A DNA stretch of 7,476 bases. Source: Candidatus Scatomorpha stercorigallinarum (lineage in GTDB: Bacteria; Bacillota_A; Clostridia; Oscillospirales; Oscillospiraceae). The notes under the pieces were generated by a model. It was not told the DNA's origin. It saw only the letters and a program-made list of their open reading frames with translations, and did no database searches. Location of the stretch: NCBI GenBank assembly GCA_018713375.1, contig DVOV01000199.1:1-7476 (forward strand). The letters are read 5' to 3'. A program made the position numbers and the translations under genes. Of this stretch, positions 1-4,976 are shown piece by piece (within the stretch, counting starts at the first letter, position 1; each line of letters starts with the position of its first letter).

Positions 1-915
1 GGTGTAGATGCCGCAGTAGACCATCGGCCGCGGCTGCTGATAGCCGGGCAGGGGCTCGGCCGTGGGGCGCGCGGCCTCCGTCACCGTGTCGCCCACGCGC
101 GTGTCCGCCACGTTCTTGATGCTGGCCGTGAAATAGCCCACGTCCCCGGCGGAGAGCTCCTCGCAGGGCTCCAGGCGCGTGGGGCGCAGGTGGCCCACCT
201 CGACGACCTTGTAAACCGCGCCGGTGGCCATGAGCTTGATGCCCATGTCCTTCTTTATCCGCCCGTCGAAGAGGCGGAGCAGGACGATGACGCCGCGGAA
301 GGAGTCGTACTGGCTGTCGAAGATGAGCGCGCGGAGCGGCGCGTCCGCGTCGCCCTCCGGGGCGGGGATGCCGCGGACTATCGCCTCCGGCACGGCGGCG
401 ATGTTCACGCCGTTTTTGGCCGAGATCTCCGGCGCGTCCTCGGCGGGTATGCCTATTATGTCCTCGATCTCCCGCTTTGTGCGCGCCACGTCCGCGGCCG
501 GAAGGTCGATTTTGTTTATCACGGGGAGGATCTCAAGGTCGTGGTTCAGCGCCATGTACGTGTTGGCAAGGGTCTGCGCCTCCACGCCCTGGCTCGCGTC
601 CACCACCAGCAGCGCGCCCTCGCAGGCGGCCAGCGAGCGGCTGACCTCATAGCTGAAGTCCACGTGCCCCGGCGTGTCGATAAGGTTGAGCGTATACTCC
701 CCGCCGTCCTGCGCCTTGTACGTAAGGCCGACGGCGCGGGCCTTTATCGTTATGCCACGCTCGCGCTCGAGGTCCATATTGTCGAGTATCTGGCTCTCCA
801 TCTCCCGCTTGTCCACCGCGCCGCAGAGCTCGATCAGCCTGTCGGAGAGCGTGCTCTTGCCGTGGTCGATGTGCGCGATGATAGAAAAGTTCCTGATGTG
901 CTGCCTGTCCGTCAT
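1..915 (-). CDS. lepA: Elongation factor 4 (LepA), N-terminal 305 residues, cut by window edge
   Basis: Ribosome-bound translational GTPase (EF4/LepA) that acts on stalled or misassembled ribosomes. I translated the minus strand from the ATG at 915-913. The protein begins [20 protein letters not shown], the usual LepA start. GTPase motifs are in order: G1 AHIDHGKS (14-21), G2 in RERGITIK (51-58), G3 DTPGHVDF (80-87), G4 NKID (134-137), G5 SAK (165-167). Domain II follows and includes [11 protein letters not shown] and RVGDTV, then AEPLPGY, all LepA-like. The frame is open to base 1, so about half of the usual ~600 residues are present and there is no stop in the window. A GGAGGG site (922-927 on the complement) sits 6 nt before the ATG. 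The start codon overlaps the upstream HTH gene's stop (ATGA), so translation is probably coupled. Confidence 0.97.
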   Translation of the reverse strand, partial: MTDRQHIRNFSIIAHIDHGKSTLSDRLIELCGAVDKREMESQILDNMDLERERGITIKARAVGLTYKAQDGGEYTLNLIDTPGHVDFSYEVSRSLAACEGALLVVDASQGVEAQTLANTYMALNHDLEILPVINKIDLPAADVARTKREIEDIIGIPAEDAPEISAKNGVNIAAVPEAIVRGIPAPEGDADAPLRALIFDSQYDSFRGVIVLLRLFDGRIKKDMGIKLMATGAVYKVVEVGHLRPTRLEPCEELSAGDVGYFTASIKNVADTRVGDTVTEAARPTAEPLPGYQQPRPMVYCGIYT

Positions 916-1214
916 TTTCCGCCCTCCGCCAGTTTTTCGGCCCTCTCGGCCATGGCGCGCAGCCCGAGCGCTATAGAGCGCAGCTCCGAAGCGTCCGCGC
1001 AGGCGGCCTCGTCCGTCCTGCCGAGCAGGAAATCCGCCGAGACCCCGTAATAGTCGCACGCCCGCACGACGAAGCCGAGCCCGGGCTCCCTCGCGCCGTT
1101 TTCATAGTGCGAGAGCAGCGCCTGGCTGATGTGCAGGTCCGCCGCCACGCTCCGCTGGCTCAGCCCGCGGCTGCGCCGCAGCTCGCAGAGCGCCTCGCTG
1201 AAAGTCCGAGCCAT
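912..1214 (-). CDS. XRE/Cro-CI family helix-turn-helix regulator, 100 aa
   Basis: Small DNA-binding protein with an HTH_3 (XRE) domain over about residues 5-60. Helices 2 and 3 are visible as [21 protein letters not shown], wait-free of gaps, followed by the family pattern NGAREP and [12 protein letters not shown], which closes the domain. The tail, about residues 70-100, is Ala/Glu/Arg-rich and predicted helical; it could be a dimerisation segment. No peptidase or sensor domain is present. GGAGG (1221-1225 on the complement) lies 6 nt before the ATG, supporting this start. The TGA stop shares bases with the lepA ATG, making this the first gene of a two-gene operon. The promoter palindrome suggests autoregulation, which is inference. 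The target genes are unknown; beyond the XRE fold I do not recognise a named regulator. Confidence 0.9.
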   Translation of the reverse strand: MARTFSEALCELRRSRGLSQRSVAADLHISQALLSHYENGAREPGLGFVVRACDYYGVSADFLLGRTDEAACADASELRSIALGLRAMAERAEKLAEGGK

Positions 1215-1242
1215 CCCATACCTCCATATATTTGATAACAGT

Positions 1243-1257
1243 CGGTATATTATACCG
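1243..1257. promoter_or_regulatory. Palindromic operator candidate over the -10 box
   Basis: CGGTATA-T-TATACCG is a perfect inverted repeat with 7-bp arms and a 1-bp centre. It fully covers the TATAAT -10 element of the HTH-lepA promoter. Short dyads of this kind are typical binding sites of XRE/Cro-CI proteins, so repression by the adjacent HTH protein is a reasonable inference. The sequence shows only the dyad and its position. Confidence 0.65.
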
Positions 1258-1277
1258 TCATAAGGGAAATTTGTAAA
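1249..1277 (-). promoter_or_regulatory. Sigma-A-type promoter of the HTH-lepA operon
   Basis: On the minus strand a -35 TTTACA (1277-1272) and a perfect -10 TATAAT (1254-1249) are separated by exactly 17 bp. The HTH start codon lies about 35 bp downstream of the -10. This is the only near-consensus promoter seen upstream of the two genes. No other promoter for lepA is evident inside the HTH gene. Confidence 0.8.
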
Positions 1278-1314
1278 TACTTCCGGGCAAAATACCCCGG
1301 CCCGCGGCCGATGT

Positions 1315-1334
1315 CATAGCGCGCCGCAAAGCGG
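1315..1334 (-). repeat. GC-hairpin repeat module, inverted copy
   Basis: Read on the minus strand this is CCGCTTTGCGGCGCGCTATG. It matches positions 1760-1779 of the plus strand at 19 of 20 bases, the one difference being in the hairpin loop. On the plus strand it overlaps an 8-bp stem (CGCGCCGC at 1320-1327, GCGGCGCG at 1331-1338, AAA loop). Confidence 0.7.
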
Positions 1335-1346
1335 CGCGAGAGTAAA

Positions 1347-1368
1347 TGCAGGGGCGAAGGCCCCTGCA
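1347..1368. repeat. Hairpin, 9-bp stem
   Basis: TGCAGGGGC and GCCCCTGCA form a perfect 9-bp stem around a GAAG loop. There is no T-run on either side, so it is not a classical intrinsic terminator. It lies inside the putative MITE-like element. Confidence 0.75.
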
Positions 1369-1384
1369 AACTATTTCTGAGAGA

Positions 1385-1410
1385 TTTCTTTTTGTCTTGT
1401 CAAAAAGAAA
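1385..1410. repeat. A/T-rich hairpin, 10-bp stem
   Basis: TTTCTTTTTG and CAAAAAGAAA are perfect complements around a TCTTGT loop. The stem is A/T-rich apart from two G-C pairs, unlike the neighbouring GC stems. It is internal to the putative repeat element and has no visible link to a gene. Confidence 0.7.
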
Positions 1411-1586
1411 CCCCTCAGACTCCAAAGAAAAGACGCTTTGGTGCGTGTCGGAACCTAAATTCGGCTATCACCCAACTTCTGCGAGTCGTTAAGTGGTCAT
1501 CCCGTAAGGTGAATGAGTTGCCACATCGCCGACCGTGCGTGGCTTCGCTTACGCTCGCGGCACTGACGGGAAAATGATGGGGCTCT

Positions 1587-1645
1587 CGCCGCGCCGTTGG
1601 CGCGGCGCTACTCCTCCACACGCAGTGTGGCCGGACGCAGTCCGG
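1587..1645 (+). repeat. Three tandem hairpins, first copy of the CCTCCACAC module
   Basis: Three stems follow each other: CGCCGCGCC/GGCGCGGCG with a GTT loop (1587-1607), CCACAC/GTGTGG with a GCA loop (1616-1630), and CCGGAC/GTCCGG with the same GCA loop (1631-1645). The 18-mer CCTCCACACGCAGTGTGG at 1613-1630 recurs exactly at 1780-1797. Both copies are preceded by GCGCTA plus two bases, so the repeated unit is larger than the exact match. Confidence 0.75.
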
Positions 1646-1681
1646 GAAAGCTTTGCCAAAACTTCATGGTGCCGTTAGAGC

Positions 1682-1713
1682 AAAAGCCGCGGAGCGAGAG
1701 CTCCGCGGCTTTG
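1682..1713 (-). terminator. Intrinsic terminator of the feo operon
   Basis: A perfect 13-bp stem (1683-1695 with 1700-1712) closes on a four-base GAGA loop (CTCT... read on the minus strand as TCTC). On the minus strand the stem ends GCCGCGG-C and runs into TTTT before GCTC, a short U-tract. It lies about 30 bp after the stop of the last feo-operon gene. The T-run is weak, so termination may be partial. On the plus strand only TTT followed by GGG is present. Confidence 0.7.
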
Positions 1714-1742
1714 GGTTCAGGTATCAAATTTGCTCTTTCCGA

Positions 1743-1952
1743 TTAAGAGCCCTTCCGCACCGCTTCGCGGCGCGCTATGCCTCCACACGCAGTGTGGCAC
1801 GCTCCGCACGCGCCGCAGTCGCCGCCGCAGGAGCAGCCGCCCTTGCCGCTCTTTTTGTCCTTCGCCAGCTTCCAGACGATGAGCCCCACGACGGCGAGGA
1901 CCACGAGCGCGACGATGACGGAGGCCAGGTTGGCCGCGAGCCACTCAAACAT
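1743..1952 (-). CDS. FeoB-associated Cys-rich membrane protein, 69 aa, repeat-extended C-terminus
   Basis: Small membrane peptide of the kind found after feoB in Firmicutes; its exact role in Fe(II) uptake is not settled. One N-terminal membrane helix spans about residues 9-27. Basic residues follow (KLAKDKK, 28-34), then a Gly/Cys-rich tail with Cys at 40, 42, 46, 49, 52 and 56, a plausible metal-binding cluster. The ATG at 1952 overlaps the end of feoB by 8 bp (ATGTTTGA), so translation is likely coupled. Relatives I know of usually end soon after the Cys cluster, near CH plus a few residues, at about 50-60 aa. Here residues 53-64 are encoded by a hairpin repeat also present elsewhere in the window, and the end (GIARREAVRKGS) looks unrelated to the family. 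The original stop was probably lost when the repeat arrived. Confidence 0.85.
   Translation of the reverse strand: MFEWLAANLASVIVALVVLAVVGLIVWKLAKDKKSGKGGCSCGGDCGACGACHTACGGIARREAVRKGS
1760..1797 (+). repeat. Second hairpin-repeat module, inside the FeoB-associated gene
   Basis: A GC hairpin (CCGC-TTC-GCGG, 1760-1770) plus GCGCTATG is followed by the exact 18-mer CCTCCACACGCAGTGTGG (1780-1797). The first half matches 1315-1334 inverted; the second half matches 1613-1630 directly. The module lies within the coding frame of the FeoB-associated peptide on the minus strand and encodes roughly residues 53-64. Confidence 0.8.
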
Positions 1953-4116
1953 TGGCGGCCGCCTTCCTGCCCTTCAGGCGCTCGCCGTACTCGCCGTAGG
2001 GGTTCCTGCGGAACAGGAAATAGAGGATAACAGCGAGGAGGGCAACAGCCACCACGGTCCAGAAGTTGAAGCTGACCATGCCGAGGGCGAGGCCGCCGAG
2101 CTGGTAGATGATCATGCTCACGCAGTAGGCAAAGCCGCACATGTAGCCGATGGCGGCGAGCGTCCACTTGGGGCTGTTCATCTCGCGCTTGATGGCGCCC
2201 ATGGCCGCGAAGCAGGGGGCGCAGAGCAGGTTGAACACCATGAAGGAGTAACCGGCGATGGCGGAGTAGTCCGCCGCCAGGATGCCCCACATCTCGTCGC
2301 CGGCCTCCGCCACCTCGGCGAAGCCGTAGCAGACGCCCATGATGGCGACCAGGTTCTCCTTGGCCACCAGGCCGCCCACGGCGCCCACCGTGGCCTGCCA
2401 GGTGCCGAAGCCGAGCGGCGCGAAGATGAAGGCGACGGCCCCGCCGACGGCCGCGAGGATGGAGTTGTTGTTGTCCTCCACCATGCCGAAGGCGCCGTTC
2501 TCGCTGCCGAAGCTCTGCAGGAACCAGATGATGACGGTGCTGAGGAGGATGACGGTGAACGCGCGCTTGATGAAGCTCCAGCCGCGCTCCCAGGTGGAGT
2601 GCAGTACGTTCCTGGCCGAGGGCGCGTGATAGGCGGGCAGCTCCATGACGAAGGGGGCCGCCTCGCCGGCGAAGGCCTTCAGCTTCTTGAGGATGACGCC
2701 GGAGACGATGATGGCGAGCACGCCCACGAAATAGGCGCTGGTGGCCACCCACCAGGCGTTGTCGAAAAACGCGCCGGCGATCATGCCGATGATGGGCAGC
2801 TTTGCCGAGCAGGGGATGAAGCAGGTGGTCATGATGGTGATGCGCCGGTCGCGCTCGTTTTCAATGGTGCGGCTGGCCATCACGCCGGGGACGCCGCAGC
2901 CGGTGCCTATCAGCATGGGGATGAAGCTCTTGCCGGAGAGGCCGAACTTGCGGAAGATGCGGTCCATGATGAAGGCGATGCGGGCCATGTAGCCGACGTC
3001 CTCAAGGATGGAGAGCATGACGAAGAGTATCAGCATCTGCGGCACGAAGCCGATGACCGCGCCCACGCCGGCGATGATGCCGTCCACGACCAGGCCCACC
3101 AGCCAGGGGGCCACGTTGGCGCCCTCCAGCAGCGCGCGTACGGGCTCCATGCACCACTCGCCGACGAACACGTCGTTCGTCCAGTCGGTGAGGGGCGTGC
3201 CGATGACGGGGCCCATGGCGACCCAGTATACCAGCGCCATCACAGCCACGAAGATGGGCAGCGCGGCGATGCGGTCGGTGACGATGTGGTCTATCTTGTC
3301 GGAAACGGACATCTTCACGCCGCTCTGCTTTTTCTTCACGGCGGAGGCCACCACGCGGGCTATGTAGGCGTAGCGCTGGTTGGTGATGATGCTCTCCGCG
3401 TCGTCGTCCATCTCGCGCTCGCAGTCGGCGATGTGCTCCTCGATGTGCCGCAGCAGCGCGCCGTCCAGCTGCAGCTGCCCGAGCACCTTCTCGTCGCGCT
3501 CGAACACCTTGATGGCGTACCAGCGCAGGAAGCGCTTGTCTACCTTGCCCTCGATGCTCTCCTCGATGTGGGCGATGGCGTGCTCCACGCTGCCGTTGAA
3601 CACGCTGGGTGCCTCCACGGCGCGGTTCCCGCGCGCCAGCTCGGCCGCGCGCAGCGCCGCCGCCTGGCCGCCCTCGCCCTTGAGGGCGCTGGTGGCCATC
3701 ACCTCGCAGCCCAGGGCCTCGCCCAGCTTCTTGAGGTCGATCTTGTCGCCGTTCTTGCGCACGATGTCAATCATGTTCACGGCCACGACCGTGGGGATGC
3801 CCAGCTCGATGAGCTGCGTGGTCAGATAGAGGTTGCGCTCTATGTTCGTGCCGTCCACGATGTTGATGATGGCGTCCGGCTTTTCGTTCACCAGGTATTC
3901 GCGGGCCACGACCTCCTCCAGCGTGTAGGGGGAGAGCGAATAGATGCCGGGCAGGTCCTGTATGATGATGTCCTTCGCGCCCTTCAGGCGGCCTTCCTTT
4001 TTCTCCACCGTCACGCCGGGCCAGTTGCCCACGCGCTGGTTGGAGCCGGTGAGGCTGTTGAACATCGTGGTCTTGCCGCTGTTCGGGTTGCCGGCAAGCG
4101 CGATCTTCACTTCCAT
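1945..4116 (-). CDS. feoB: Ferrous iron transporter FeoB, 723 aa
   Basis: Inner-membrane Fe(II) transporter with a cytosolic G domain. GTPase motifs, numbered from MEVKIALAG: G1 GNPNSGKT (9-16), G2 Thr36 in the WPGVTVEKKEG segment, G3 DLPG (54-57), G4 NMID (114-117; NMMD is commoner), G5 SAL (143-145). A helical linker with KKK leads to a polytopic membrane domain from about residue 269 to 700. That domain has the conserved FIPMLIGTGCGVPGVMASR and CFIPCSAKLPII gate segments and a later repeat with CAPCFAAMGA. The C-terminal FRRNPYGEY tail is soluble. The length is normal. I prefer the ATG at 4116: GAGAGGAG (4127-4134) is 10 nt upstream, whereas it is only 1 nt from the alternative ATG at 4125, which would add MIV. 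The gene lies 74 nt after feoA2 and overlaps the downstream small gene. Confidence 0.97.
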   Translation of the reverse strand: MEVKIALAGNPNSGKTTMFNSLTGSNQRVGNWPGVTVEKKEGRLKGAKDIIIQDLPGIYSLSPYTLEEVVAREYLVNEKPDAIINIVDGTNIERNLYLTTQLIELGIPTVVAVNMIDIVRKNGDKIDLKKLGEALGCEVMATSALKGEGGQAAALRAAELARGNRAVEAPSVFNGSVEHAIAHIEESIEGKVDKRFLRWYAIKVFERDEKVLGQLQLDGALLRHIEEHIADCEREMDDDAESIITNQRYAYIARVVASAVKKKQSGVKMSVSDKIDHIVTDRIAALPIFVAVMALVYWVAMGPVIGTPLTDWTNDVFVGEWCMEPVRALLEGANVAPWLVGLVVDGIIAGVGAVIGFVPQMLILFVMLSILEDVGYMARIAFIMDRIFRKFGLSGKSFIPMLIGTGCGVPGVMASRTIENERDRRITIMTTCFIPCSAKLPIIGMIAGAFFDNAWWVATSAYFVGVLAIIVSGVILKKLKAFAGEAAPFVMELPAYHAPSARNVLHSTWERGWSFIKRAFTVILLSTVIIWFLQSFGSENGAFGMVEDNNNSILAAVGGAVAFIFAPLGFGTWQATVGAVGGLVAKENLVAIMGVCYGFAEVAEAGDEMWGILAADYSAIAGYSFMVFNLLCAPCFAAMGAIKREMNSPKWTLAAIGYMCGFAYCVSMIIYQLGGLALGMVSFNFWTVVAVALLAVILYFLFRRNPYGEYGERLKGRKAAANV

Positions 4117-4126
4117 AACGATCATG

Positions 4127-4134
4127 CTCCTCTC
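4127..4134 (-). promoter_or_regulatory. feoB ribosome binding site, decides the start
   Basis: GAGAGGAG on the minus strand lies 10 nt from the ATG at 4116 but only 1 nt from the ATG at 4125. The spacing favours the inner start, which gives the usual FeoB N-terminus MEVKIALAGNP. Confidence 0.7.
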
Positions 4135-4138
4135 AACA

Positions 4139-4154
4139 GTTAGTTTGCACTACC
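4139..4154. promoter_or_regulatory. feo-type box upstream of feoB (GTTAG-N6-CTACC)
   Basis: GTTAG-TTTGCA-CTACC matches the GTTAG-N6-CTAAC pattern seen twice at the feoA1 promoter at 9 of 10 fixed positions. It lies in the feoA2-feoB gap, just upstream of the feoB ribosome binding site. No clear -10 or -35 element accompanies it. It may be an internal regulatory site or a chance match. Confidence 0.4.
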
Positions 4155-4157
4155 TAC

Positions 4158-4174
4158 AGGGCGCGGCGCGCCCT
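4158..4174. repeat. GC hairpin between feoA2 and feoB
   Basis: AGGGCGCG and CGCGCCCT form an 8-bp inverted repeat around a single G (a real RNA loop would need the inner pairs open). On the minus strand it is followed by GTAGGTAG, not a T-run, so it is not a standard terminator. It might adjust feoB expression relative to feoA or protect a processed mRNA end; that is inference. Confidence 0.5.
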
Positions 4175-4190
4175 TTCTCTGCGCGGGGCC

Positions 4191-4412
4191 TTATTTGACC
4201 TCGATCAGCTCGGCGTCCGCCCGGCGGATGGAGAGCTCATAGCCCCGCACCGTCGTCTCCAGCGGGTCGCCCAGCGGCGCCACCTTGCGTATGTAGATCT
4301 CCGTCCCCTTGGTGACGCCCATGTCCATGATGCGGCGCTTGAGCGCGCCCTCGCCATGGAGCTTCACCACGGTGACGGTCTCGCCGACCTTTGCGTCCCT
4401 GAGAGTTTTCAT
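4191..4412 (-). CDS. feoA: FeoA family protein, canonical type, 73 aa
   Basis: Small cytosolic SH3-like protein that partners FeoB in Fe(II) import. The family pattern is clear: MKTLRDAKVGETVTVVKL, then LKRRIMDMGVTKGTEI (24-39), APLGDPLE (45-52) and VRGYELSIRRADAELIEV to the end. This is full length. The ATG sits 4 nt after the stop of the first feoA, with AGGGGG overlapping that gene's last codons about 7 nt upstream, so it is tightly coupled. It is the second of two FeoA proteins and the more typical one by sequence. Confidence 0.95.
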   Translation of the reverse strand: MKTLRDAKVGETVTVVKLHGEGALKRRIMDMGVTKGTEIYIRKVAPLGDPLETTVRGYELSIRRADAELIEVK

Positions 4413-4416
4413 CCTC

Positions 4417-4635
4417 TTACCCCCTTATCATGATCCTGTTCGCCAGTTCCCTGTCCAGGGCGATGCGGCTGTCCTTCACCTGCACTATGAGGTTGCCGGC
4501 CAGGCTGCTGACGACGGTCACCTCTTCCCCCACGACGAGCCCCAGCTCGGAAAGATGGCGGCGGACCTCGTCCCTGCCCGTTATCTTGGCAATGCTCTGC
4601 GGGACCAGCGGCTCCGCGAATGAAAGCGGCAGCAT
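4417..4635 (-). CDS. FeoA domain protein, divergent first copy, 72 aa
   Basis: First gene of the feo operon; an SH3-like FeoA fold that may contact FeoB or the second FeoA. The MLPLSFAEP start, then VRRHLSELGLVVGEEVTVV (24-42, matching the L-x-LG-x-x-x-G signature), and VKDSRIALDRELANRIMI are FeoA-like. It lacks the APLGDP segment of the second copy and has SSLAGNLIVQ in its place. AGGAGG (4646-4651) is 10 nt from this ATG. Another ATG at 4643 is out of frame and only 2 nt from the site. A pair of unequal feoA genes ahead of feoB is common in Clostridia. Confidence 0.92.
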   Translation of the reverse strand: MLPLSFAEPLVPQSIAKITGRDEVRRHLSELGLVVGEEVTVVSSLAGNLIVQVKDSRIALDRELANRIMIRG

Positions 4636-4655
4636 CTTCTCATTACCTCCTGAAC

Positions 4656-4671
4656 GTTAGAACTGGCTAAC
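4656..4671. promoter_or_regulatory. feo box 1 (GTTAG-N6-CTAAC), in the leader
   Basis: GTTAG-AACTGG-CTAAC has perfect 5-bp inverted arms. It lies in the feoA1 leader, a few bases upstream of the ribosome binding site. The ten bases ACGTTAGAAC (4654-4663) recur exactly at 4692-4701. The TTAG/CTAA halves recall DtxR/IdeR-family metal-dependent repressor sites. No Fur-type box is seen. The regulator's identity is inference. Confidence 0.6.
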
Positions 4672-4693
4672 CCTGAGCCAAACAAGCGCTGAC

Positions 4694-4709
4694 GTTAGAA
4701 CGTCCTAAC
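4694..4709. promoter_or_regulatory. feo box 2 (GTTAGAACGTCCTAAC), near the start site
   Basis: A 16-bp near-perfect palindrome: 7 of 8 base pairs match about the central CG. It has the same GTTAG-N6-CTAAC arrangement as box 1, 38 bp away. It lies just downstream of the predicted -10 and should overlap the transcription start region, a good position for iron-dependent repression. Confidence 0.7.
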
Positions 4710-4721
4710 CTCAGCATCCGT

Positions 4722-4750
4722 AGTTTAATACATCTAACTCCCGCTGTCAA
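4722..4750 (-). promoter_or_regulatory. Promoter of the feo operon
   Basis: On the minus strand a perfect -35 TTGACA (4750-4745) and a -10 TAAACT (4727-4722, 4/6 match) are separated by 17 bp. A degenerate third box, GTTTA-ATACAT-CTAAC (4723-4738, 8/10 to the feo pattern), covers the -10 and part of the spacer. This fits repression of the operon under iron-replete conditions, which is inference. Confidence 0.65.
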
Positions 4751-4838
4751 GGGGGAAGCGCATTTTTTTGCATTTTTCCGCCACGGGCAGCCGGGAATGG
4801 GGAAATTGACCAAAAAGAAGAGTTCATTTACAGCACGT

Positions 4839-4900
4839 TTGACAAATCAATTTGAAGAGCAGATATTTCGATTGACTTTTCTCACAAGAACGGTTAAAGT
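4839..4900 (+). promoter_or_regulatory. Promoter region of the LacI-family gene (two candidates)
   Basis: Candidate A: TTGACA (4839-4844), 17 bp, GATATT (4862-4867). Candidate B: TTGACT (4872-4877), 17 bp, TAAAGT (4895-4900). B would start transcription just before the triple AACGTT operator, so it fits repression best. The stretch 4751-4976 is AT-richer than the flanking genes, as expected for a divergent promoter region between feo and the LacI gene. Confidence 0.55.
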
Positions 4901-4915
4901 TACAGACGTAGGGGT

Positions 4916-4951
4916 GAAAACGTTACCGGGAACGTTGCCGAAAACGTTCCC
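4916..4951. promoter_or_regulatory. Triple LacI-type operator, 12-bp period
   Basis: Three consecutive 12-mers each hold a palindromic AACGTT core: GAAAACGTTACC, GGGAACGTTGCC, GAAAACGTTCCC. The cores begin at 4919, 4931 and 4943, exactly 12 bp apart. A central CG inside an A/T dyad is the hallmark of LacI/PurR/CcpA-family operators, and the array lies 25 bp before the LacI-family start codon. Autoregulation is the likely role. Units 2 and 3 also form a 9-bp inverted repeat (GGGAACGTT/AACGTTCCC) that could fold in the mRNA leader. Confidence 0.7.
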
Positions 4952-4959
4952 AGCCGCAT

Positions 4960-4965
4960 GGGGAG
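4960..4965 (+). promoter_or_regulatory. Ribosome binding site of the LacI-family gene
   Basis: GGGGAG lies 11 nt before the GTG at 4977 and only 2 nt before an alternative GTG at 4968. The spacing, though long, favours 4977, which also puts the HTH at the extreme N-terminus as the family requires. Confidence 0.5.
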
Positions 4966-4976
4966 TAGTGTTTGAA

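Larger units (their letters stand above)
1317..1610. repeat. MITE-like element bounded by inverted hairpin ends (putative)
   Basis: The left end (1317-1342, TAGCGCGCCGC...GCGAGAG) and the right end (1583-1610) read as the same sequence on opposite strands: both start TAGCG, contain a GC-rich hairpin and finish GAGAG, differing by small indels in the stem. Each end begins with TA, which could be a TA target duplication. Inside are two further strong hairpins (1347-1368 and 1385-1410) and no transposase. This fits a short non-autonomous interspersed element of about 294 bp. The similarity could partly reflect two GC-rich hairpins resembling each other by chance. Confidence 0.4.
1278..1682. other. 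Intergenic region without a supported gene; hairpin-rich
   Basis: No believable coding sequence is present. The short open frames here lack a ribosome binding site, lack any recognisable domain, and cover hairpins on both strands. The stretch holds a chain of inverted repeats: 1315-1342 (GC hairpin), 1347-1368, 1385-1410, 1422-1441, 1587-1607, 1616-1630 and 1631-1645. The base composition of 1385-1520 is less GC-rich than the neighbouring genes. The region reads as noncoding repeat DNA between two minus-strand operons. A weak 5-bp dyad, CCGGG/CCCGG, also lies at 1283-1300. Confidence 0.7.

Noticed and set aside
1392..1621. Two overlapping short frames on opposite strands (61 and 68 residues)
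   Set aside because: No ribosome binding site or domain, and both run through repeat hairpins. They look like spurious frames in repeat DNA.
1278..1742. Small RNA or riboswitch in the hairpin-rich gap
   Set aside because: No known riboswitch core is recognisable, no clear promoter-terminator pair frames a transcript, and the hairpins are explained by repeats plus the feo terminator. A structured RNA cannot be excluded.
1777..4143. A 788-residue open frame on the plus strand opposite feoB
   Set aside because: It is rich in His, Asp, Ala and Gly with no domain, and mirrors the GC-biased third positions of feoB. feoB on the other strand has complete GTPase and membrane motifs.
4916..4951. Tandem 12-bp repeats as a mini CRISPR
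   Set aside because: Units abut with no spacers and are palindromic operators by pattern and position.
4797..4976. Upstream ATG start giving the LacI-family protein 60 extra residues
   Set aside because: The extension covers candidate promoters and the triple operator and has no similarity to LacI N-termini; the HTH normally begins the protein.
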